Positions 9,445 through 16,238 of a stretch of 64,000 bases of DNA are shown here, piece by piece. This DNA comes from Tenacibaculum dicentrarchi (GTDB lineage: Bacteria > Bacteroidota > Bacteroidia > Flavobacteriales > Flavobacteriaceae). The stretch's first letter is position 1. Every line of letters begins with the position of its first letter. The notes under the pieces are model-generated. The model was not told the origin of the DNA, did not search any database, and saw nothing but the letters and a program-made list of their open reading frames with translations. The stretch is taken from NCBI RefSeq assembly GCF_964036635.1, contig NZ_OZ038524.1, forward strand, positions 2,113,001 through 2,177,000. The letters run 5' to 3'. Made by a program: the position numbers and the translations under genes.

Positions 9445-9601
9445 AAAAGGAAAAGCAAAAAACACCGTAAATAAAGCGAAACACACTCGCTTAATGAAAC
9501 AAAAAGAAAACAAAGTTAAACTTCAAAAGCTTCAAAATAAAGAACGTTTAAAAGCATTGGTAAAAAAAATGAATGAGCAGAAGAGTGTAGAGGAAGAATA
9601 A
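9437..9601 (+). CDS. Small, highly basic protein (54 aa)
   Basis: A 54-codon frame starts 8 bp inside the end of the symporter gene (ATG at 9437), an overlap typical of translational coupling. The product starts MPKKGKAKNTVNKAKHTRLM, is about 40% Lys/Arg, has no hydrophobic segment and is predicted to be one long helix or disordered. I do not recognise a named family; small Lys-rich proteins of this sort often bind RNA or DNA. It is followed by a terminator (9645-9672), which supports it being the last gene of the unit. Confidence 0.6.
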   Translation: MPKKGKAKNTVNKAKHTRLMKQKENKVKLQKLQNKERLKALVKKMNEQKSVEEE

Positions 9602-9644
9602 AAAAACATCTATTTATAATCTGTTTAAACCTGCTTTAACAAAA

Positions 9645-9672
9645 AAATCCCAAGCCATACAGCTCGGGATTT
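9645..9672. terminator. Terminator between convergent genes
   Basis: AAATCCC (9645-9651) pairs with GGGATTT (9666-9672), with extra AGC/GCT pairing inside. It is preceded by an A-run and so can work on both strands. Confidence 0.7.
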
Positions 9673-9693
9673 ATTATCTTTTAAACAATAGTA

Positions 9694-9951
9694 TTATTTA
9701 TCAATAGATCCTAAAACACGCTTCATAAAAGTATTCAACGCTTCTTTTTTAGGAGTACCGTCTTTTATCATTTTATCAACCTCGATAGCTCCGTACATAT
9801 TGGAAATTAACTCACCGATAACGTCTAATTCTTCATCTTTTAAAGATGAAACCTCTGTTAAAGCCTCTAATGTTTCAATAGTTTCTAGTACGTAATCTTG
9901 ATCGTTTTGCTCAATAAAAGAAGTCAAATGTTTTATTACTGGTAATTTCAT
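9694..9951 (-). CDS. Small conserved protein of the peroxiredoxin operon (DUF6952-like)
   Basis: An 85-residue acidic helical protein starting MKLPVIKHLTSFIEQNDQDYVLETIE. I believe this is the DUF6952 family found in Flavobacteriia next to thioredoxin and peroxiredoxin, but that is from memory. No cysteines, membrane segments or signal peptide. It is the third gene of the operon, 20 bp after the thioredoxin gene. A link to peroxide defence is suggested only by position. Confidence 0.65.
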   Translation of the reverse strand: MKLPVIKHLTSFIEQNDQDYVLETIETLEALTEVSSLKDEELDVIGELISNMYGAIEVDKMIKDGTPKKEALNTFMKRVLGSIDK

Positions 9952-9971
9952 AACGCTATTTTAATTTAAAA

Positions 9972-10298
9972 CTATACAATCTCTTTAACTTCTTTAACCT
10001 CATTAATTAACTCTTTTAAAGAATCAAATTTATTGGTTTGTACTTGGTTTACAAATTTACCATCTACAAAAGTTGCAAAAGTAGGTAAGTTACTTACATC
10101 GGCTAATTTTCTGCTTTCTGGAAATTTTTCCGCATCAACAACTACAAAAGTAATTTCTTCATTTTCCGAAGCTAATTTTTTAAATTTTGGCTTCATTATA
10201 CGACAATTACCACACCAAGTTGCTGAAAATTGTACCGCTACTTTTTTGTTGTTTGCTACTAAATTTTCTAAATTATCTTGACTTAATTCTTGTACCAT
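9972..10298 (-). CDS. Thioredoxin-family protein
   Basis: A 108-residue cytosolic thioredoxin fold with the active site WCGNC (Cys29, Cys32); the usual WCGPC has Pro replaced by Asn. The cis-Pro is in VSNLPTFATFVDG. It lies 82 bp downstream of the peroxiredoxin gene and is probably its electron donor (inference). The Pro-to-Asn change in CxxC generally shifts the redox potential of thioredoxins. Confidence 0.85.
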   Translation of the reverse strand: MVQELSQDNLENLVANNKKVAVQFSATWCGNCRIMKPKFKKLASENEEITFVVVDAEKFPESRKLADVSNLPTFATFVDGKFVNQVQTNKFDSLKELINEVKEVKEIV

Positions 10299-10380
10299 AA
10301 TTATAAGTTTTTAAGAGAAAGGAGTTCGTGCATATAATCCCCCAATCAGTACACGAACTAAGCCCTTTCATTATATTGTA

Positions 10381-11022
10381 TTAGTGAGATGCTAAATATG
10401 CAGCAGTTCCTTTTGCATTTGGTTTCATAGCTTCTTTACCTTCTTCCCAGTTTGCAGGACAAACTTCTCCGTTTGTTTGAACGTGTGCATACGCATCAAT
10501 TAAGCGTAAAAATTCGTTTACATTACGCCCAACTGGCATGTGGTTTATTCCTTCATGAAATACCGTTCCTTCTTCATCGATTAAATAAGTAGCTCTGTAA
10601 GTTACGTTATCACCAACTACTTGTACCGTTTGAGTTGCTTCGTCAAAAACCTCATCAGTAATATCTAAAATACCTAAGATTGATGATAAATTACGGTTGC
10701 TATCTGCTAATAAAGGATACGTTACACCTTCAATACCTCCATTATCTTTAGATTGATTTAACCATGCAAAGTGAACCTCAGGAGTATCACAAGAAGCACC
10801 AATTACAACGGTATTTCTTTTTTCAAATTCTCCTAAAGCAGCTTGAAAAGCATGTAATTCGGTAGGACACACAAATGTAAAATCTTTTGGATACCAAAAT
10901 AACAATACTTTTTTCTTGTTCTTTACAGCCTCTTCTAATACATTTACTTTAAATGTATCACCCATTTCGTTCATTGCATCTACACTTAAACCTGGAAACT
11001 TTTTACCTACAATTGTTGACAT
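10381..11022 (-). CDS. Typical 2-Cys peroxiredoxin (AhpC/Prx1 type)
   Basis: A 213-residue thiol peroxidase. The peroxidatic Cys52 sits in FTFVCPTE and the resolving Cys188 in GEVCPANW near the C-terminus. The GxWxP-like FWYPKDFTF segment is also present. It reduces hydrogen peroxide and organic hydroperoxides and is probably recycled by the thioredoxin encoded next. It is the first gene of a three-gene minus-strand operon. A TATATTTG -7 box reads on the minus strand at 11064-11071. Confidence 0.9.
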   Translation of the reverse strand: MSTIVGKKFPGLSVDAMNEMGDTFKVNVLEEAVKNKKKVLLFWYPKDFTFVCPTELHAFQAALGEFEKRNTVVIGASCDTPEVHFAWLNQSKDNGGIEGVTYPLLADSNRNLSSILGILDITDEVFDEATQTVQVVGDNVTYRATYLIDEEGTVFHEGINHMPVGRNVNEFLRLIDAYAHVQTNGEVCPANWEEGKEAMKPNAKGTAAYLASH

Positions 11023-11063
11023 TTTTTTATTTTTTTATTGATTATTATTCGTTTTCACAAGTA

Positions 11064-11071
11064 CAAATATA
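11064..11071 (-). promoter_or_regulatory. Putative -7 box of the peroxiredoxin operon
   Basis: The minus strand reads TATATTTG (TAnnTTTG), about 42 bp before the ATG at 11022. Confidence 0.55.
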
Positions 11072-11166
11072 CCAAGCAAAACAACTATAAAGTAAAAAAC
11101 TTAATGCTAATTCTTTATGTTATCATAAGTTTTTTTTATACTTTATTAACTCTTAATTACTTTATC

Positions 11167-12330
11167 TTATTTACTAGCAAATAATTTTACATCTTTTTCA
11201 GATATTTCTTGTTCACCTAAAATAATTAAACGCTCTACTACATTTCTAAGCTCTCTAATATTTCCTGTCCAGTCATATTCTTGTAATAATTTAACTGCTT
11301 GTTTTGAAAATGCTTTTTTAGGAGTTCCTTGTTCTTCAGAAATTTTTGAAGTAAAAAAATCTATTAATAAAGGAATATCTGTTCTTCTATCATTTAACGA
11401 AGGAACTTTAATTAAAATAACCGCTAAACGATGGTATAAATCCTCACGAAAACGACCTTCTGAAATCTCTTTCTTTAAATCTTTATTGGTTGCCGCTACA
11501 ATTCGCACATTTACTTTAATGTCTTTGTCAGAACCAACGCGTTGTATTTTATTTTCTTGCAAAGCTCTTAATACTTTAGCTTGTGCCGATAAACTCATAT
11601 CGCCAATTTCATCTAAAAAAATAGTTCCACCGTTTGCGGCTTCAAACTTTCCTGCTCTATCTTTATTTGCTCCAGTAAAAGAACCTTTTACATGACCAAA
11701 TAATTCACTTTCTATTAATTCTGATGGAATAGCTGCACAATTTACTTCAATCATTGACGCTTTTACTCTGTCTGATTTTTCGTGTAACCAATGTGCAACC
11801 AGCTCTTTTCCTGTTCCATTAGGTCCGGTAATTAAAACACGTGCATCCGTAGCTGCTACTTTTTCAATGATTTCTTTAATCTGAGTAATCGCATCACTTT
11901 CACCAATCATTTGATAACCTTTACTTACTTTCTTTTTTAAGCGTTTGTTTTCTACAATCAACTCTTTTTTATCCAAAGCATTACGAACAGTATTTAATAA
12001 TCGATTTAAATCTGGTGGTTTTGAAATATAATCAAATGCCCCTAAACGCATTGTATTTACTGCGGTGTCTAAATCGCCATGACCAGAAATCATGACCATT
12101 GGCGTTTCAGGCTTTAATTTTTTAGCTTTTTCTAATACCTCAACACCATCCATTTTTGGCATTTTAATATCACATAAAACCAAATCGTAGTCGTTATTTT
12201 TAATCATTTCAAAACCAATTAAACCATCTTGGGCTTCCGATACTTGATAAGCATCGTTTTCTTCTGAAATAATTTTTGTTAAAACTCTGCGGATTGCCGC
12301 TTCATCTTCTATTATTAATATTTTGCTCAT
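11167..12330 (-). CDS. Sigma-54-type response regulator lacking a DNA-binding domain
   Basis: A 387-residue NtrC-like protein, counted from MSKILIIEDE; an upstream in-frame ATG would add six residues. The receiver domain spans ~1-120 with phosphoacceptor Asp54 (LCDIKMP) and KPP near 105. The AAA+ domain spans ~145-370 with Walker A GPNGTGKE, ESELFGHVKGSFTGA, Walker B GGTIFLDEIGDM and the arginine finger region. The sigma-54 contact loop reads GSFTGA instead of GAFTGA. The protein ends right after the AAA+ lid (ISEKDVKLFASK), so the C-terminal Fis-type HTH is absent. There is no histidine kinase gene beside it. Confidence 0.85.
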   Translation of the reverse strand: MSKILIIEDEAAIRRVLTKIISEENDAYQVSEAQDGLIGFEMIKNNDYDLVLCDIKMPKMDGVEVLEKAKKLKPETPMVMISGHGDLDTAVNTMRLGAFDYISKPPDLNRLLNTVRNALDKKELIVENKRLKKKVSKGYQMIGESDAITQIKEIIEKVAATDARVLITGPNGTGKELVAHWLHEKSDRVKASMIEVNCAAIPSELIESELFGHVKGSFTGANKDRAGKFEAANGGTIFLDEIGDMSLSAQAKVLRALQENKIQRVGSDKDIKVNVRIVAATNKDLKKEISEGRFREDLYHRLAVILIKVPSLNDRRTDIPLLIDFFTSKISEEQGTPKKAFSKQAVKLLQEYDWTGNIRELRNVVERLIILGEQEISEKDVKLFASK

Positions 12331-12395
12331 ATTTTTCATTTTCTGCACTACTATTACTATGCAATAATCACGCCATCTAATTTATTGTACTATCT

Positions 12396-13217
12396 TTACT
12401 TTATAATATGAATATCTCGTTGTGGAAACGGAATTGAAATATGGTGTTCTCTAAACAGTTCATCAATTTTAAAACGCAAATCACTTTTAGGTATTTGCGC
12501 CTGAAAACTATCATTTAAAGTAAATATTAATTTAAAATCTAACGAACTATCTCCAAAGTTTTCAAAAATTACTAAAGGAGCAGGATGCTGATATATCTTC
12601 GGATGTTCGGTTGCTGCTTTTAATAATAATTCTTTTACCAATTGAACATCGCTACCATAAGCAACCCCTACTTTTACACTTTCACGCGTTGTAGTACCGT
12701 TTTGTGTCCAGTTATACAGGCTACTTGTTAAATATTTATGATTCGGAATTACCAGTACTTTATTATCAATAGTTACCGCACGAGTGGTTCTTAATTTTAT
12801 CTCTTCTACCCTACCTACTTTATCATCTAACTCAATAATATCACCTACATGCACACTTTGATCTACGATAATAAAAATACCTGATATTATATCTTGAAAA
12901 AAAGTTTGTAATGCCAAACCAACTCCAATTAATAAGGCTGCTGAAGCTGCAAATATAGCCGTTACATTTACGCCTAATGAATTTAAGGTAGTTAAGAAAA
13001 TAATAATATATAACAACCAACTAGCAAAAGAAAAAACAGTGCTAAACTTGTTTTCGTCTTCATTTTGAAGTCTTTTTTTAACAAATTTTTCAAAATATTT
13101 TAATAAAAAAGATGCCAAAATTAGTACAACTATTAGCATTAAAACTGCTTTAATACTAATACCTATTTCTTTGTTAAATTGAACAGTGTAGTTCAATATT
13201 TTATTCAATTCTTTCAT
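12396..13217 (-). CDS. MscS-family mechanosensitive channel
   Basis: A 273-residue small-conductance channel of minimal MscS architecture. Three membrane segments occur in residues ~1-110, the pore-lining third being rich in Ala/Gly (TAIFAASAALLIGVGLALQTFFQDIISGIF), followed by the beta-domain (VGDIIELDDKVGRVEEIKLRTT) and the cytosolic C-terminal cage. It releases osmolytes on hypo-osmotic shock. It lies 65 bp upstream of the sigma-54 regulator on the same strand, without a terminator between. Confidence 0.9.
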   Translation of the reverse strand: MKELNKILNYTVQFNKEIGISIKAVLMLIVVLILASFLLKYFEKFVKKRLQNEDENKFSTVFSFASWLLYIIIFLTTLNSLGVNVTAIFAASAALLIGVGLALQTFFQDIISGIFIIVDQSVHVGDIIELDDKVGRVEEIKLRTTRAVTIDNKVLVIPNHKYLTSSLYNWTQNGTTTRESVKVGVAYGSDVQLVKELLLKAATEHPKIYQHPAPLVIFENFGDSSLDFKLIFTLNDSFQAQIPKSDLRFKIDELFREHHISIPFPQRDIHIIK

Positions 13218-13257
13218 GGAACTAAAATTATAATAAATTGTTCATTTTAGCCACAAA

Positions 13258-13288
13258 AAAAGCAGTTATTTTAATAATAACTGCTTTT
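13258..13288. terminator. Terminator of the NatA/NatB-like operon
   Basis: A perfect 13-bp stem (AAAAGCAGTTATT / AATAACTGCTTTT) with a 5-nt loop lies between the permease gene and the mscS gene, both on the minus strand. A- and T-runs flank both sides. Confidence 0.85.
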
Positions 13289-13316
13289 CATATTTAATTA
13301 ATTTAGTGCATCGATT

Positions 13317-14636
13317 TTAACTACCGTAACGCATCCATTTCCATAAATCTTTATAGGTTGGTTTTTTACCATACATTAAAATACCTACTCGGTAAATTTT
13401 TGCAGCAACCCATACAATTGCTATAAAACTAAAGACTAACAATAACATTGATAAAGCAATTTCCCACCAAGCAACACCAAAAGGCACACGCATTAGCATT
13501 ACAATTGGCGATGTTAACGGAATGTAAGAAAAAATTACAGAAACAGGACCATGTGGGTCATTAACCACCGTAAAAGCACCCACATAAACAGCCAGCATTA
13601 AAGGAAGCATAATTGGCGTCATAAATTGTTGGGTATCTGTTTCGTTATCTACTGCTGCTCCAACAGCTGCAAATAAAGAACTGTACAGCATATATCCTCC
13701 TAAAAAGTAAAATATAAATAAGAAAAATAAGGTAAACCAAGGTAATTTTCTGATTTCTAAAAATAACTCGGCTTTATTTCCCATTAATGCTTGCATTTTT
13801 GCCACTTGATTGGCATCAATATCTTGCGAAAAAACCTGTGAAGTATCAATTCCTATAAATAAAGAAACGACAACAGCTCCAAGTAATAATAAAACTCCCC
13901 AGATAAAAAACTGTAATAATCCTGCCGCTCCATTTCCTACAATTTTACCCAACATTAATTGAAAAGGCTTTACTGATGATACAATTACCTCTACAATTCT
14001 ACTGGTTTTTTCTTCAATAACACTACGCATTACCGATGTTCCATACAAAATCATAAACATCATTAATAAATAACCAGCAATGGTTCCTACACCAATTTTC
14101 ATGTTATTAATCATTTTTGATGATTTTTCACCCGAAAAATTATACATTTTTATATCCGAAGAAATTTTAGCGGCTTTTATTTTTTCTAAATTAATACCTA
14201 ATTCCTTCATCTTTAAATTTCGCAAATGTGTATTTACGTTTCGTTCTATGTTTTCTATGGTATTTAAACCTGGCGTATCTTTTGAATAAAATTCTACTGA
14301 ATTTGCCAACAATTCTAAACTATCTTGTTTAGGAATTACTAAAACACCAAAATGCTCACCTGCTTCTACTTTCTTTTTAGTTTCTTCGATGCCAAAAGTG
14401 GTAAAATCTTTGTATTTTATGGTTTCGGTATCTTTAAAATTATCTTTTGAAAAAATACCTGAATTATCGACATATACAATGTCTTTAATTTTCTGATCGT
14501 TTTGTTTCATCAAAAAAACAATCAACGCCATCATGGCAATCATTATTACTGGGCTTAAAAAAGTCATCATAATAAATGACTTATTTTTAACCTTCGCTTT
14601 AAATTCTCTTGCTATTATTAATTGTAACTTACTCAT
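13317..14636 (-). CDS. ABC transporter permease (NatB-like)
   Basis: A 439-residue ABC-2 type permease. One N-terminal membrane helix (SFIMMTFLSPVIMIAMMALIVFLM) is followed by an external domain of ~150 residues, then five to six helices (MMFMILYGTSVMRSVIEEKTSRIVEVIVSS to the C-terminus). EEKTSRIVEVIVSS is the conserved coupling helix of the NatB/YhaP group. NatAB-type systems extrude Na+ or other substrates; specificity here is not determined. It starts 6 bp after the ATPase gene. Confidence 0.85.
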   Translation of the reverse strand: MSKLQLIIAREFKAKVKNKSFIMMTFLSPVIMIAMMALIVFLMKQNDQKIKDIVYVDNSGIFSKDNFKDTETIKYKDFTTFGIEETKKKVEAGEHFGVLVIPKQDSLELLANSVEFYSKDTPGLNTIENIERNVNTHLRNLKMKELGINLEKIKAAKISSDIKMYNFSGEKSSKMINNMKIGVGTIAGYLLMMFMILYGTSVMRSVIEEKTSRIVEVIVSSVKPFQLMLGKIVGNGAAGLLQFFIWGVLLLLGAVVVSLFIGIDTSQVFSQDIDANQVAKMQALMGNKAELFLEIRKLPWFTLFFLFIFYFLGGYMLYSSLFAAVGAAVDNETDTQQFMTPIMLPLMLAVYVGAFTVVNDPHGPVSVIFSYIPLTSPIVMLMRVPFGVAWWEIALSMLLLVFSFIAIVWVAAKIYRVGILMYGKKPTYKDLWKWMRYGS

Positions 14637-14642
14637 TTTCTT

Positions 14643-15572
14643 TTAACTATTTTTACGTATTGACTCAATAAAGATATCGTTGGCAGTTGGTATTAATTCT
14701 ACAAAATGTTGCACCTGTCCTTGGGTGGTTAAAAATGACAACAAATCGTTTGCTGAATTTCCTTGGGTTAATTGTATTTTTAATTTTAAACCGTCATTTA
14801 ACAATTTAAAATCGGCAGGTAAAACCTTAAAGTTTTCTTTTAATTTTGCTTCTACTTCGGATGGGTTTGCCGTGTTTACACCTACTTGAAAGGTATTTGT
14901 TCTAAATTGACGCTTAATATCGTGTAATTTACCGTCTAATATTTTGTTTGATTTATGAATCAAGGCAATTTCATCACACATTTCTTCTACCGATTCCATT
15001 CTGTGAGTCGAAAAAATAATGGTTGCACCTTCGTCACGCAATTGCAAAATTTCTTTGGCGATTAGTTGCGCATTTATCGGGTCGAAACCAGAAAAAGGTT
15101 CATCAAAAATCAATAATTTAGGCTGATGCAATACTGTAACAATAAATTGTACTTTTTGCGCCATTCCTTTTGATAGCTCTTCTAGTTTTTTATCCCACCA
15201 GCTACTTATTTCAAATTTATCGAACCAATATTTAAGGCGTTTTTTTGCTTCGGATTTAGTCATCCCTTTTAACTGTGCCAAATATAAAGCCTGCTCGCCT
15301 ACTTTCATCGATTTGTACAAACCACGTTCTTCAGGTAAATATCCGATGTGCTCTATATGATGTGGCGCTAATTTTTCGCCATCTAAAATAACTTCACCAC
15401 TATCGGGCATGGTAATTTGATTGATAATTCGAATCAACGATGTTTTTCCTGCTCCATTAGGACCCAATAAACCGAAAACACTTCCTTTTTCAATACTAAG
15501 CGATACATTATTTAACGCCGTATAATCGCCATAACGCTTTACTACATTTTTAATTTCTAATAAATTACCCAT
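14643..15572 (-). CDS. ABC transporter ATP-binding protein (NatA-like)
   Basis: A 309-residue ATPase with Walker A GPNGAGKTS, signature LSKGMAQK, Walker B LLIFDEPFSGFDP and the C-terminal extension typical of NatA/CcmA-like proteins. It pairs with the permease gene 6 bp downstream. A TAAGTTTG -7 box reads on the minus strand at 15620-15627. The gene is divergent to the MarR gene. Confidence 0.9.
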   Translation of the reverse strand: MGNLLEIKNVVKRYGDYTALNNVSLSIEKGSVFGLLGPNGAGKTSLIRIINQITMPDSGEVILDGEKLAPHHIEHIGYLPEERGLYKSMKVGEQALYLAQLKGMTKSEAKKRLKYWFDKFEISSWWDKKLEELSKGMAQKVQFIVTVLHQPKLLIFDEPFSGFDPINAQLIAKEILQLRDEGATIIFSTHRMESVEEMCDEIALIHKSNKILDGKLHDIKRQFRTNTFQVGVNTANPSEVEAKLKENFKVLPADFKLLNDGLKLKIQLTQGNSANDLLSFLTTQGQVQHFVELIPTANDIFIESIRKNS

Positions 15573-15619
15573 TCTTTTTATCGTGATTTTTTTTTAGTTA
15601 TTTTTTTAAGCTTGTAACA

Positions 15620-15627
15620 CAAACTTA
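15620..15627 (-). promoter_or_regulatory. Putative -7 box of the NatA/NatB-like operon
   Basis: The minus strand reads TAAGTTTG (TAnnTTTG), about 48 bp before the ATG at 15572. Confidence 0.5.
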
Positions 15628-15692
15628 CATATTTTTATACGGATTAGTCATAAGTTTACGCCAAACGTTACACTTTACGTAAATGTTAAATT

Positions 15693-15739
15693 TACTATGC
15701 ACGCATAATTTTTACAAAAAAATACTATGCACGCATAAT
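15693..15739. promoter_or_regulatory. Two tandem operator-like sites upstream of marR-fad
   Basis: The 17-bp sequence TACTATGCACGCATAAT occurs at 15693-15709 and again at 15723-15739, 30 bp apart (about three helix turns). Each copy contains the palindrome ATGC-AC-GCAT. The second ends 10 bp before the -7 box TATCTTTG (15749-15756), so a bound protein would block the promoter. The natural candidate is the MarR protein encoded next. Confidence 0.7.
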
Positions 15740-15748
15740 AAATTTCTG

Positions 15749-15756
15749 TATCTTTG
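15749..15756 (+). promoter_or_regulatory. Putative -7 box of the marR-fad operon
   Basis: TATCTTTG matches TAnnTTTG exactly and ends 7 bp before the MarR ATG at 15764, so the transcript would have almost no leader. Confidence 0.6.
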
Positions 15757-15763
15757 GACGAAC

Positions 15764-16222
15764 ATGGATAAAAATAAATCAATCGATCATCAATTAAGAG
15801 CCACTTGGCAAGCTGTTGCAAAAATGTACAATGAGCAAGCTGCAAAGCATGACAGTACCATGGCAACTGCTTTTGTATTATTAAATATCGATTTTGAAAC
15901 AGGAACTCCTTCCACCGCATTAGGTCCTTTAATGGGCATGGAACCAACAAGTCTTTCTCGCTTATTAAAAACAATGGAAGACAAAGGTATTATCTGCCGA
16001 GAGAAAAACCCTAATGACGGAAGAGGCGTTATTATTAAATTGACAACTTACGGTAAAGAAATGCGCGAAATATCAAAAGGACACGTATATCAGTTTAATA
16101 ATCAAGTAAAAAAACATATTACAGAAGAAGAATTAAATCTTTTCTTTAAAGTAACATCAACCATAAACAAACTTATTACAGAAAAGAAGGTGTATATTGA
16201 TGCCGACAATAAAACTGTATAA
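15764..16222 (+). CDS. MarR-family regulator of the beta-oxidation operon
   Basis: A 152-residue winged-helix repressor. I chose the ATG at 15764 because the in-frame codons upstream run through the -7 box and the second operator. The fold is seen in TSLSRLLKTMEDKGIICREKNPNDGRGVIIKLTTYG (recognition helix plus wing with the DxR motif). It sits 16 bp before fadN on the same strand, so it is probably the first gene of the operon and represses it together with itself. An acyl-CoA inducer would be the obvious ligand (inference). Confidence 0.88.
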   Translation: MDKNKSIDHQLRATWQAVAKMYNEQAAKHDSTMATAFVLLNIDFETGTPSTALGPLMGMEPTSLSRLLKTMEDKGIICREKNPNDGRGVIIKLTTYGKEMREISKGHVYQFNNQVKKHITEEELNLFFKVTSTINKLITEKKVYIDADNKTV

Positions 16223-16238
16223 AAAAACCTAAAAACAA

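Noticed and set aside
10033..10281. 82-codon plus-strand frame
   Set aside because: Entirely antisense to the thioredoxin gene, which has an intact active site.
11023..11166. Frameshifted HTH domain after the sigma-54 activator
   Set aside because: No frame in the downstream DNA encodes a Fis-type HTH, so the short form is not explained by a frameshift.
15675..15984. Minus-strand frames over the MarR gene
   Set aside because: Antisense to a clear winged-helix protein and crossing its promoter and operators.
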